Assembly: GCA_022749655.1 (NCBI GenBank)
Contig: CP094243.1
Location: forward strand, 1,922,001-1,986,000
DNA from: Xanthomonas phaseoli pv. phaseoli
GTDB taxonomy: Bacteria > Pseudomonadota > Gammaproteobacteria > Xanthomonadales > Xanthomonadaceae
Reading direction: 5' to 3'
DNA: 64,000 nucleotides
The notes under the pieces were generated by a model. That model made no database searches. It was not told the origin of the DNA and worked only from the letters and a program-made list of their open reading frames with translations. Positions within the stretch are counted from its first letter, which is position 1. Every line of letters begins with the position of its first letter. The position numbers and the translations under genes are program-made. Positions 51,329-60,190 of the stretch are shown in pieces.

Positions 51329-51350
51329 CGTGGTCCAGTCCTGTGCGAGA

Positions 51351-51379
51351 TTTAAAAGACCTCTTTATTATCTCTTAAA
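51351..51379 (-). promoter_or_regulatory. AT-rich inverted repeat upstream of the sialidase-like gene
   Basis: TTTAAAAGA and TCTCTTAAA form an 8-of-9 inverted repeat separated by 11 bases (CCTCTTTATTA) and start 23 bp before the sialidase-like ATG. In DNA of about 65 percent GC this patch stands out and could be an operator or the promoter core. The binding factor is unknown. Confidence 0.45.
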
Positions 51380-51781
51380 TACCACGTGTTCCGTTCGTTG
51401 GGCGGATTGGTCGAACTGCATCGCCAGATGTACAGCAAGGGGCGCTCTGCTCCGGCTTCTACTCGTTGGTGTCAACTCGCCCGACCTGGGGGCGACGTGC
51501 ACGCGGCCATCGTGCAGCTGCCCGCGGCACAGCCCTCACTGCAGCAGACTGCCCAGCAGCCTTGCACCCGCGTGCACGATCACACTGATGCTGCGACGTG
51601 CGCCGAAACCTGGCATTGCGAGGGTCGAGTTGCGCGCGCGCCGGCCGCTATCGGGATGGCACGGCGAGCGTGATGTGGCGGTTTGTCGGCGGTATTGCGG
51701 GGACATGACCGCGTTGCGGTCTTCGCCGATGGGCCGGCACGACGCAGACCGCCGTGCATCCCTTCACTCAGGAGTGCGTTG
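51380..51781. other. Divergent intergenic region, no gene seen
   Basis: About 400 bp between the sialidase-like gene and rebB. Besides the inverted repeat at its left end I see only the rebB Shine-Dalgarno (AGGAG, 51770-51774). No PIP box is found here. Confidence 0.4.
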
Positions 51782-52111
51782 ATGGCTTTTCCAACCGCAG
51801 TCAATCCGCAGATCACCGATGCCGTCACCCAGGCCAACGTCAAGGTCGTTGGCGAAGCCCCAGCGTTTGCGATCGGTTCGATTTACCAGAGCCTGGCCCA
51901 TTCGGGCGGCATCCTGTTCCAGAATGCGGTCGCTGCACAACAGCAGCAAAACACCCTGGCACAGGCGGCCAACAACCAGGGCGTGATGCAGACCTACGGT
52001 GTCGATACCAGCGCTTGCACTGCAGAGGTCGAGAACGTTGCCCAAGGCGGTGCCGCAGACACTCTGAACAGTCTGCTCACCGCGCTCAACGCGTTCGACA
52101 CTGCGGAGTAA
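51782..52111 (+). CDS. RebB-family protein (R-body/killing-trait related)
   Basis: This 109-residue protein belongs to the RebB family (PF11747), whose founder is a component of refractile bodies of Paramecium endosymbionts, coiled protein ribbons tied to a killing trait. The sequence begins MAFPTAVNPQITDAVTQANVKV and continues with GEAPAFAIGSIYQSLAHSGGILFQNAVAAQQQQNTLAQAA, a strongly conserved block in the family, ending NSLLTALNAFDTAE. AGGAG lies 7 bases before the ATG. Whether it forms R-bodies here is unknown; usually several paralogues are needed, and only one is seen in this window. Confidence 0.85.
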   Translation: MAFPTAVNPQITDAVTQANVKVVGEAPAFAIGSIYQSLAHSGGILFQNAVAAQQQQNTLAQAANNQGVMQTYGVDTSACTAEVENVAQGGAADTLNSLLTALNAFDTAE

Positions 52112-52168
52112 TCGTCGCTGGCGGCAGCGTCACGTCTGTCGCCATGCTTGCCCGCGAAAACGGCCCGC

Positions 52169-52369
52169 TCAGGCCGCGTTGTCGTCGCGCACTTGCGGCG
52201 GCAGCAGCGTTTGCGGCTTCTTGGCCGATTCGGTCTGGCACAGGAACGTCATCAGGTGTGCGGCTTCGGCACTGCCCATGGGCTTGCTGTGGATCTGCTC
52301 GGCGAAGGCGTTCTGGGTGTGCTCGGCAACGGCGGGGACGGACTCTTGTGCAACGGTAGACGACGACAT
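52169..52369 (-). CDS. Small hypothetical protein (66 residues)
   Basis: This gene begins at an ATG at 52369 with a good ribosome binding site (AGGAG, 6-7 bases upstream). The protein MSSSTVAQESVPAVAEHT continues QNAFAEQIHSKPMGSAEAAHLMTFLCQ and is soluble with balanced composition; no family is recognised. It is convergent with rebB. The good Shine-Dalgarno and non-random composition make it more likely real than the opposite-strand frame, which overlaps it. Confidence 0.6.
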   Translation of the reverse strand: MSSSTVAQESVPAVAEHTQNAFAEQIHSKPMGSAEAAHLMTFLCQTESAKKPQTLLPPQVRDDNAA

Positions 52370-52785
52370 GCAACGCTCCTGGAACCTGCAATCAAGCCGT
52401 CTACGTCGCAAGCAAGCGCATCCGTAACGGAGTCAGCCGGTGATATTGCCTGGAATCTGTGCCGTCCGATACCTCGACGGTATGCGGGCGGCGCAGCGGC
52501 ACCGGACGTTCTGATAACGGCGGCTGCGGCCAGGTCTAAAGCGCCATCGGCAGAAATCTGCTCCGGCGGTGGTCTCTGATTGCGCAACAGGGCCCGAGGC
52601 GATGGGGGCCTCTTGCAGGACGCGGCGGCTGGGCAGCCGGGTCGCCATCTCGGCGCTTTGCGGCGCAGTGTTGGCTCCGCCAGGCCATCGGTACGGGGTC
52701 TTGCATCTTGCCGATCCTCCATGCAGGTCTCCCGCGGCCGGCTCTCTCGGGGATAAACCGCGCGGCGGGCGGTTGCGCCGGAGAG
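52370..52785. other. Intergenic region, no gene seen
   Basis: About 415 bp between the small hypothetical gene and the xopK PIP box. No recognisable coding sequence or repeat; it should contain the promoter of the minus-strand small gene. Confidence 0.4.
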
Positions 52786-52810
52786 TTCGTTTACGCAATC
52801 GCGTGTTCGT
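52786..52810 (+). promoter_or_regulatory. PIP box (TTCGT-N15-TTCGT) upstream of xopK
   Basis: TTCGT (52786-52790), exactly 15 bases, TTCGT (52806-52810): a perfect HrpX-binding consensus. A -10-like CACCAT starts 30 bp further (52841-52846), the spacing usual for functional PIP promoters, and the xopK ATG is at 52876. Confidence 0.9.
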
Positions 52811-52875
52811 CGCAGCAAGGCTAGCTGGAGAAGACAGGCGCACCATCGCTGCTTTGCACCGGTTGGAGTTTGCTC

Positions 52876-55540
52876 ATGCGTGTCCAGCGATCCACTGCAC
52901 CGCATCTTGTCTCACGCGATTGTGCAGACGTTGAAACGCCGCCCACAGCGGAATTGCCGCAAGATGGACAGGGTTGGCCAATGGGGTTGAAAGTGCTGCG
53001 GACGCGGCCAGTGCCCAAACGCACACACCGCGATGAGAGCGAGCGACAAGCGCACCACGGGGACGCCAACGCGCGAGTTGCCGAAGCGGAGACAGCCTAC
53101 GACGTGCTCGTGGTCGCCAAGTACGTGGCCGACCCCTTGCACGGAACCGCGGACAAAACGGCCGAGTTGATCAACGACATTCCCCGCCGCGGCGAACCCG
53201 GGCAGTCCGCGGACGCTGGGGAGTCGGCGCATCCACCCGAGCACCCACCGGCCGACCATGCAGCGGCACCGGACGGCCACCACCCGCCGCATCCAGCGCA
53301 GGCCGCGCATCCCGTACAGCCGCACGCTGCAGATGCCCCGCATGCGCCGACGCCGGAGGGGCCGCACGCACCGGATGCCGGCGTCGGGCATCCGGCGGAT
53401 CCGCAAGCGCTTGGGGATACGGCGAAGGACGGCGTCCTGCACGCTCTTGCCGAGGAAGGCGCGCCGGCAGGCGCATTCGATCTGGCGATGAGCCTGGGCA
53501 TCAGCGGGACGATGCTGCCGTTGTCGAGTCTTGCGATCTATGCCGCGTACAAGGAAACCCGCGAAGTTGCCGAGCAGCGCACGCACTTGCGGCAGCAGGA
53601 GCGCCGCCTGCGCTTGGAGCAAGCGGCACTGCAATCTTCCTTGGGCACGGCAGCGCCCGCAGGCGCTGCAAATGCGCACGCGCATGCACTGAGCGAGGCG
53701 ATCGAGACCAATGCCTACCTGCAGCGGCGAAATGCGCGGGACGGCGCCATTGCCGCGACCTCCATGGCCTCGGCCGGGGTGATCTTCACCAAGGCGGCGA
53801 GCGAACTCGGCATCCAGGGCGGGCTGGCCATCGCCAGCAAGAGCGCAAATGCGGCGGGCCTGGTGGGCCACAGCGCCGCTGCCGCAGGTGCTGCGTCCGC
53901 GGCGGGTATCGCCGGCAGCTTCGTGCTCGCGCCGTTGGCGAGCGTGGCGGCCACCGCATTGGGGGTACCTTCCTGCACCAGTCGCGTCGGGAAAGAACGC
54001 GTGTTGCCGTGGATGTGGGCAGGGTTCAGCGCTTCCTGCACGACCTCGAACCTGGCGAACTCAGTCCTGGCGCACAGCGCTACCAGTACTTTGTGAGCAC
54101 CAAGTTGGGCAAGTACGACCGCTTTGCGCATCGGTTCAACCAGTGGAACAAGGGCTTTGTCGTGGGTGGAATCACATACACCGCCAGTACGTTGACCAAG
54201 GTCGGCGTCAGCGCGGCCGTCGTTGCCGGCGCCACGGTGGCCGCACCGGTGGGCACCGGCCTGATCATCGGCGCAGGTCTGCTCGGTGCGGCCACGATGG
54301 GGTCGGCAGCCATCAGTTCCTGCTGGCGCACGGCAAGCAGAAGCGCTATCGCAGGTACCAGACCGAGGACATGCCCGGCGTCGACCGCGCGCTACTGGCG
54401 GTGGCGGATCTATTGCCTGCACGCGAGGCGGAGAGTGCCGCAGCCCAGCAAGCGCCCAACTTCGCCGACCCGTTGCAGCCAACCGCGGTGGACGTTGCAC
54501 TGACGTCAGTGGCGGAGGAAGCGGCGGGAAGCGATGAAGACGCGATCGTTGCAGACGCCGATCCCGGCCTGGAGCCGACGCATCGCCAAGGCGCCTCTGC
54601 TGCACGTGATGGGCAACCGGCACTGCCGGAACCCGCCGTTTCCACTGCCGACACCTCGAGCGTAAGCGCGGCAGAGAACGCGGTGCCCCACCATGGATTC
54701 GAGTTGCGCAGTGCGCTCTACGCCTGCATCGACGGGCAGGAAAACGCACTGGACGCGTTTGTGCAGAGCGGTGCCGACGACCTGCAGAAATTGCATCCGG
54801 CCAAGCCGCGCTCGACAGACCAGGGCAAGGGCTCGGGTCGAGCAGCAGCTGGGGCGCCGCTGGGTCGGCGCGTCAATGCAGCCCTGCGCGCAGCAGCCAA
54901 TTACGGGCGCGCGGTCTTGACCGGTAAGCCGCAGCAGGCGCGCGGCAAGGCGATGCGCAGCCATGCCAAGCACAGCGCGGTGATGACCGAAACCGCGTTT
55001 GCGCAGTGGCTGCAAACGCCCGGCTCGGTGAAGTCGCAGATCGCCTACATGCAATGCTGCCTCGAACTGCAGAAGAAATATCTCGACGCCAAGCTCAGCG
55101 CGCAGGCGGACCTTCCGCAGCCCGACGTGCACGATGATCCGCATTCTCATGGCCAAACGCCGGCTGCGACGGTCGATCGGGCGCCGGAACGCTTACTGGC
55201 GCAATTGCACCAAGCGCGCATGCGCGACGACACCCAGCAGCGCACTATCAGCCTGATGCTGCAGGAACTGCAGATGGCCGAGCAGGAGCTGGCAAGCGCA
55301 GATGCGCGAAGCCAGGCGCGCGCCGCCGCCAGGATGCCCGGTTTGCAGCAACGCCTGATGCGGGTGCTGACCTCGAACGCGATCGTGCCGCAAGAAGGCG
55401 TTGCAGGCTTTGCCCGGTTCTGCATGAAACAGGCCCGTCAGCACACGACACATGTGCGCGGCACGCTGCTGGCCACCGAAATACAGGCAGCACGCATCCG
55501 CGAACAGGCGGCAGCCGCAGCGCCGGCGTCCACGACCTGA
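52876..55540 (+). pseudogene. xopK: Type III effector XopK (two frameshifts)
   Basis: XopK is a type III effector reported to be an E3 ubiquitin ligase acting on a host receptor kinase in X. oryzae. Assignment here rests on the perfect PIP box, the length (about 888 residues restored) and position near xopL, which matches other Xanthomonas genomes I recall. Features seen: a His/Pro/Ala-rich N-terminal tract (residues about 110-175), Ala/Gly-rich hydrophobic segments (GLVGHSAAAAGAASAAGIAGSFVLAPL and VSAAVVAGATVAAPVGTGLIIGAGLLGAATMG) that could be membrane-inserting, and a helical C-terminal half. Two single-base losses split it: G5 at 53961-53965 (ALGGTFLHQSRRER expected) and TT at 54317-54318 (AAISFLLAHGKQ expected). 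An alternative ATG lies at 52981, giving about 853 residues. Confidence 0.78.
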
Positions 55541-55589
55541 TCGCGGCCGTGCGAGCGAACACGCGTCTGCAGCCGCCGCCGCGTAAGCC

Positions 55590-57425
55590 TCACTCCTTCG
55601 GCGTGAGCCAGACCTGCTGCTTCAGGCCGCGCACGCTGGGGGTGGCGACATCGTCCAGGTCGAAGACCACCACCGTGTTGTCACCCTTGCGCTGGAATGG
55701 CACAGGGAAATACAGCGCGGTCTGCGGGCCTATGTTCCAGTGGCGGCCCAGGTTGACGCCGTTGGCCCAGGCAAAGCCCTTGCCGAAGGCGCGCATGTCC
55801 AGATAGGTGTCGGTCGGCGTGCCGATGCGCAGGGTGCCGCGGTGGAACGCCGGGCCTTGCACGGCCTTGCCGGTCCAGCCGCGGATGCTGTCGGGCGTGC
55901 GCATCGGCAGCGGGAAGGCCTGCCAGCCGGTGAGCTGCTGGCTGTCCAGTAGCACCGGGTCGACCAGGCCGGCGCGGCCGTCGGCCATGCGCGTGCCGTA
56001 ATTGATGCGGCCGCTGTTTTCGACCAGCACATCCAGGGTGTGCTGGCCTGCAGGAATCTCCACCTCCAGCGACACCTGCTGCAAGCGCCGCTCAACGCTA
56101 CCGACCGGTCGTTGATCCACGTACACGCGCGCCACATCGCGCACATCGCCCAGATACAGCGGGCCCTTGCGCGGGCCGGTGATGGTGGTGCGGTAGAGGA
56201 TGTAGCCGTAGTTCTGGCCGAAGTGTTCCATCGGCAGCGGGGTGTCGATGGCGATTGGTGCGGGCAGGTTGTCCCACAACGATGCCGATTCGCGCAGTTG
56301 GGTGTCCGGCAGTGCGGCCATCGCAATCGGCGCCGGCAATGCGGGCGGTTGCACGCCGGTCACGCGGGCGATGGCATCGCGCATCAACGCGAATTTGGGC
56401 GTGGGGTGGCCGGCTTCGTCGAGGATGGCGTCGTAGTCGTAACTGGTGGTCTGCGGCGCGTAGTGGTCGCTGGGATTGTTCTGGAAATTGGCACCATTCA
56501 TGAAGCCGAAACTGGTGCCGCCGATGAACATGTAGAGATTGGCCGAGTGGCCCTGGCGCAGGATCCACTCGAACTCTTCGGCCTGTTGCCTGGCATCGGT
56601 GGCGGCATGCGGCTTGCCCCAATGGTCGAACCACCCGGCCCAGTATTCGCCGACCATGCGCGGTTGATCGGGGCGAAACTTGATCAGCTTGTCGAATGCG
56701 CTCTTGGCCTCGCCGGGCGCGAAGTTCACCACCGCCAGGGTGTCGGGCAAGGTGCCGTTGGCGAGCATGTCGGCGCCATCGGAGGTGAACAGCAAGGCCT
56801 TGTCGAAGCCAGCCTTGACGTACATGGCGCGGTTGTCGGCCATGTAGGCGTGATCGTCGGCGTAGGAGCCGTATTCGTTCTCGACCTGCACGGCGATGAT
56901 CGGACCGCCATTGTGGTTGAGCAGCGGTTGCACCTGTTTGGCCAACGCATCCAGATACGCCTGGCTGGCGGCAAGAAAGCGCGGGTCGCGGCTACGGACG
57001 CGGATATTGCCCTTGCCGAACAACCAGGCCGGGTAGCCGCCGGCTTCCCATTCGGCGCAGGCGTAGGGGCCGGGGCGCAGTATCACGTTGAGGCCTTGCG
57101 CGGCGGCTTCCTTGACGAAGGCGGCGACGTCGTTGTTGCCGGAGAAATCGAACTGGCCTTGCTGCGGTTCCACCAGGTTCCAGAACACGTAGGTTTCTAC
57201 GGTGTTCAAGCCCAGGGCGCGCGCTTTTTGCAGGCGGTCTTTCCAGTAGGCGCGTGGAATGCGCTGGAAATGGATGGCGCCGGACAGCAGCTGGTACGGC
57301 TTGCCGTCGCGCACGAATTGCGTGCCCTGGGTGCCGAAGGTGGGCCAGGACTCGGGCGTCGCGGCAGCGGCGGGCAGCGCGAGCGCCAGGGCCAGGACCA
57401 GGGGAGCAAGAGTGGTACGCAGCAT
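55590..57425 (-). CDS. nixL: GH35 beta-galactosidase (NixL-like)
   Basis: This 611-residue secreted glycosidase of family GH35 has a signal peptide (TLAPLVLALALALPAAAA) and a TIM barrel with acid/base Glu in VENEYGSYADDH (about 183) and nucleophile Glu in MVGEYWAGWFDHWG (about 262). A galactose-binding-like C-terminal region follows (GPLYLGDVRDVARVYVDQRPVGS, then HRGTLRIGTPTDTYLDM). It is last in the run GH3-GH125-GH92-GH35, matching nixI-nixL of X. campestris pv. campestris. In plant N-glycans it would act on terminal galactose; that is inference, and the symbol rests on synteny. The open frame extends upstream through a tandem repeat, but the signal peptide fixes the start at 57425. Confidence 0.9.
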   Translation of the reverse strand: MLRTTLAPLVLALALALPAAAATPESWPTFGTQGTQFVRDGKPYQLLSGAIHFQRIPRAYWKDRLQKARALGLNTVETYVFWNLVEPQQGQFDFSGNNDVAAFVKEAAAQGLNVILRPGPYACAEWEAGGYPAWLFGKGNIRVRSRDPRFLAASQAYLDALAKQVQPLLNHNGGPIIAVQVENEYGSYADDHAYMADNRAMYVKAGFDKALLFTSDGADMLANGTLPDTLAVVNFAPGEAKSAFDKLIKFRPDQPRMVGEYWAGWFDHWGKPHAATDARQQAEEFEWILRQGHSANLYMFIGGTSFGFMNGANFQNNPSDHYAPQTTSYDYDAILDEAGHPTPKFALMRDAIARVTGVQPPALPAPIAMAALPDTQLRESASLWDNLPAPIAIDTPLPMEHFGQNYGYILYRTTITGPRKGPLYLGDVRDVARVYVDQRPVGSVERRLQQVSLEVEIPAGQHTLDVLVENSGRINYGTRMADGRAGLVDPVLLDSQQLTGWQAFPLPMRTPDSIRGWTGKAVQGPAFHRGTLRIGTPTDTYLDMRAFGKGFAWANGVNLGRHWNIGPQTALYFPVPFQRKGDNTVVVFDLDDVATPSVRGLKQQVWLTPKE

Positions 57426-57489
57426 GGAAGTCTCGAGGTAGGTGGGGCCGGTGGTGCGGGTGGATGGCAGGGGCCGGTGTTTGGGTGTT

Positions 57490-57536
57490 GCCCTCATCCG
57501 CCCTTCGGGCACCTTCTCCCGCTTGCGGGAGAAGGG
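57490..57536 (+). repeat. Dispersed hairpin element, copy between nixL and nixK
   Basis: A 47-bp element running from CCTCATCCGCCCTTCGGGC to ACCTTCTCCCGC-TTGC-GGGAGAAGGG, with two nested hairpins (GCCCTTCGGGC and CCTTCTCCCGC/GGGAGAAGG). It is repeated with one mismatch at 60120-60166 and, diverged and inverted, at 19904-19948. Hairpins of this kind may act as transcript processing or termination sites. Confidence 0.85.
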
Positions 57537-57539
57537 AGG

Positions 57540-57624
57540 GGCAATCCCCGCTTGCGGGAGAAGGGAAAGGCAATCCCCGCTTGCGGGAGAAGGAGTAGCA
57601 ATCCCCGCTTGCGGAAAAGAGAAA
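57540..57624. repeat. 29-bp tandem repeat (three units)
   Basis: Three consecutive units of GGCAATCCCCGCTTGCGGGAGAAGG plus a few bases (57540-57568, 57569-57597, 57598-57624, the last decayed). Each carries the CCCGCTTGCGGG hairpin of the adjoining dispersed element, so the array probably grew by copying its half. The 312-bp gap between the GH35 and GH92 genes (57426-57737) holds nothing else recognisable. Confidence 0.82.
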
Positions 57625-57737
57625 GCAAGTTCCACTGGCAAATGAAAAGCGATCCCTGTTTGCGTGAGCGGGGAAGGGCGTTCCCCATTTGGGCAGCAAG
57701 AACCGAACGCGCCGCTCGCGCAGGCGACGGACCGGCA

Positions 57738-60080
57738 TTACGCGAACGACGGTGGCAGATCCTCCTTGTCTGCGCCGAAGGCCGGGTTCGGCTTGGGCCC
57801 CATCGCAAATTCCAGCGTGCCACCGGCAGCCAGCTCGGTGTGGCGGAGCCAGGCGCGGGTGAGCGATTTACCGTTGAAAGTCAGTGACTGCACATAGACG
57901 TTTTGCGCACTGTTGTCCTTGGCCACGATGTGCAGCGTGCGGCCGTTGCCCACCTCCAGCGTGGCGCGCTTGAACAAGGGGCTGCCCACGATGTAGTTGC
58001 CGCTGACCGGATCCACCGCATACAGCCCCAGTGCGCTGAGCACGAACCACGCACTCATCTGCCCGCAGTCTTCGTTGCCGGACAGGCCGTTGCGCGCGTC
58101 GTGATACTGCTCGCGCAGCAACCGGCGCACCATCGCCTGGGTCTTGTACGGCTGGCCGGCATAGGCGAACAGATACGCCACATGGTGGCTGGGCTCGTTG
58201 CCATGCGCGTACTGGCCGACCATGCCGTCGATATCCGGCGGTGCATCGGCGGGCAGTTCGGAGCTGGTGGAAAACAGCTCGTCCAGCTTGGCGACGAAAC
58301 CCGCGCGGCCACCGTACAAGTCCATGTACCCGTACAGATCGTGCTGGTTGAGGAAGGTGGCTTGCCAGGCGTTGGATTCGGTGAAATCACGCCATTTGGC
58401 AATGTGGCCCATGCCGCGCGGGTCGAACGGTGTGGCCCAGCTGCCGTCGGCAAGCCGCGCCTGCACGAAGCCGCTATCGCGATTGAACACGTTGCGGTAA
58501 TTGCGCGAGCGTTCGCGCAATGCGCGTGCATCGTCGCTGGCGCCGGCGGCCTGTGCCAGGTGTGCGCAGGCCCAGTCGTCGTAGGCATATTCGAGCGTGC
58601 GGCTGACCGCTTCGTCCACTTTGTCGGCGGGGATGTAACCGAGCTTGCGGTACTCGCCCAGGCCGTGGGTGGTGTCGTCCATTGCACGTTTGCGGTACGC
58701 CGGCCACGCGGCGGTGTAGTCGATCCCGGTGAAGCCCTTGGCATGCGCCTCGGCCAGCACCACGGCCGAGTGATAGCCGATCATGCAGCCGGTCTCCACG
58801 CCTTGCAGCGGCCAGATGCCCACGCCGTCCGGGCATTCGTTGGCGCCGCGCACCAGGCATTGCACCAGGTCGGGCACGCGTTCGGGCTGTACCAGCGTGA
58901 GCAGTGGATGCGCGGCGCGGTAGGTGTCCCACAACGAGTAGGTGCTGTAGTTGTTGTAGCCCTTCGGCGCAGTGTGGATCTGCAGGTCCATGCCGCGGTA
59001 GCGGCCATCCACGTCGGAGAACAGCGTGGGTGCCAGCAGGCTGTGATACAGGCCGGTGTAGAAGATGCGCCGTTGCGCGTCGTCATCGCTGTCGATGCGC
59101 ACGCGGGCCAGTTCCTTTTCCCAGGCGGCCACCGCTTGCGCATGCACGCGCGCGAAGTCGAAGTCCGGCAATTCGGCGTCCAGGTTGGCCAGTGCGTTGT
59201 CGGCGCTGACGGCCGAGATGCCGACCTTGATCAGCAGCGGGGCGTCGGCAGCGTCGGGGTAATGCAACGCGGCCTTGAGGTGGGTGCCGTCGATGCTGCG
59301 CGTGCCGGCGGCCAGTGCTTGGTCCGCGTTGTACAACTGCACGTGCTTGAAGGGGCGCGAGAGGCGCATGGCGAAATAGATGTAGCGGCCCTTGGCCCAT
59401 TGGTACACGCGGCGCCCACCGGTAAGCGTGCGTTCGTCGACCACGCGTAGCTGCGCATCGCTGACGCGGGTGGGAATGCCTGGCTTGTCCTGCATGCCGT
59501 GGCACAGGTCCAGCAACACATGTGCCGGCTTGCCCTTGGGGAAGTGATAGCGGTGCAGGCCAGCCCGCGCGGTGGCGGTGAGTTCGGCATGCACGCCGCT
59601 GTCCTTGAGCCGCACGCGGTAGTAACCCGGCGATGCGGCTTCATCGGCATGGTCGTAGCGCGAGCGGTAGCCGGCGTCCGGGTTGTCGAGCGGACCGGGC
59701 ACCAGTTTGACCTCGCCGGTGGCCGGCACCAGCAGGAAATCCAGCATGTCGCCGATGCCGGTGCCTGAGAGATGCGTGTGCGAGAAGCCCATGATCGAGC
59801 CGTCGGACTCGTGGTATCCCGAGCACGAATCCCACACGGCGTTGTAGGTGTCGGGGCTGAGCTGCACCATGCCGAACGGCAACGTGGCGCCGGGGAAGGT
59901 GTGGCCATGGCCGCCGGTGCCGATGAACACATCCACATGCCGGGTGAGGTCGGCGCGGGCACGCGCATCGGCCGGTAGCGCGTAATTGCCGGCACGCGCG
60001 CGGGCCAGACCGGGCAGGCCGACGCTGCCGAACAGGGCTGCGGCGATGGCGCCTTGGAGAAAACCGCGTCGTGTTGTCAT
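57738..60080 (-). CDS. nixK: GH92 alpha-mannosidase (NixK-like)
   Basis: This 780-residue enzyme has a twin-arginine leader (TTRRGFLQGAIAAALFGSVGLPGLARA). The N-terminal beta domain starts with HVDVFIGTGGHGHTFPGATLPFGMVQLSPDT and the catalytic (alpha/alpha)6 barrel has DTYRAAHPLLTLVQP, VGQYAHGNEPSHHVAYLF and GNEDCGQMSAWFVLSALGLY, all diagnostic of calcium-dependent GH92 exo-mannosidases. In X. campestris pv. campestris NixK removes the alpha-1,3-mannose of plant N-glycans and must act before the xylosidase and GH125 enzyme. The length is normal and the frame intact. Third of four same-strand glycosidase genes. Confidence 0.95.
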   Translation of the reverse strand: MTTRRGFLQGAIAAALFGSVGLPGLARARAGNYALPADARARADLTRHVDVFIGTGGHGHTFPGATLPFGMVQLSPDTYNAVWDSCSGYHESDGSIMGFSHTHLSGTGIGDMLDFLLVPATGEVKLVPGPLDNPDAGYRSRYDHADEAASPGYYRVRLKDSGVHAELTATARAGLHRYHFPKGKPAHVLLDLCHGMQDKPGIPTRVSDAQLRVVDERTLTGGRRVYQWAKGRYIYFAMRLSRPFKHVQLYNADQALAAGTRSIDGTHLKAALHYPDAADAPLLIKVGISAVSADNALANLDAELPDFDFARVHAQAVAAWEKELARVRIDSDDDAQRRIFYTGLYHSLLAPTLFSDVDGRYRGMDLQIHTAPKGYNNYSTYSLWDTYRAAHPLLTLVQPERVPDLVQCLVRGANECPDGVGIWPLQGVETGCMIGYHSAVVLAEAHAKGFTGIDYTAAWPAYRKRAMDDTTHGLGEYRKLGYIPADKVDEAVSRTLEYAYDDWACAHLAQAAGASDDARALRERSRNYRNVFNRDSGFVQARLADGSWATPFDPRGMGHIAKWRDFTESNAWQATFLNQHDLYGYMDLYGGRAGFVAKLDELFSTSSELPADAPPDIDGMVGQYAHGNEPSHHVAYLFAYAGQPYKTQAMVRRLLREQYHDARNGLSGNEDCGQMSAWFVLSALGLYAVDPVSGNYIVGSPLFKRATLEVGNGRTLHIVAKDNSAQNVYVQSLTFNGKSLTRAWLRHTELAAGGTLEFAMGPKPNPAFGADKEDLPPSFA

Positions 60081-60119
60081 GTGTGTTTGCTCTCGTAAAT
60101 CATGGGCCGGTGCGGGAGC

Positions 60120-60166
60120 GCCCTCATCCGCCCTTCGGGCACCTTCTCCCGCGTGCGGGAGAAGGG
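60120..60166 (+). repeat. Dispersed hairpin element, copy between nixK and nixJ
   Basis: 46 of 47 bases match 57490-57536 in the same orientation. The only change is G for T in the loop (GCGTGCGGG). It lies just upstream of the GH92 start, between GH92 and GH125. Confidence 0.85.
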
Positions 60167-60190
60167 CTGAGAACAGGCGCTGCGCATGGA

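Noticed and set aside
57540..57624. CRISPR-like array
   Set aside because: The 29-bp units are directly adjacent with no unique spacers, and no cas genes are present.
57903..59450. 515-codon plus-strand frame opposite GH92
   Set aside because: It has no recognisable domain, and the opposite strand encodes a complete GH92 enzyme with all family motifs.
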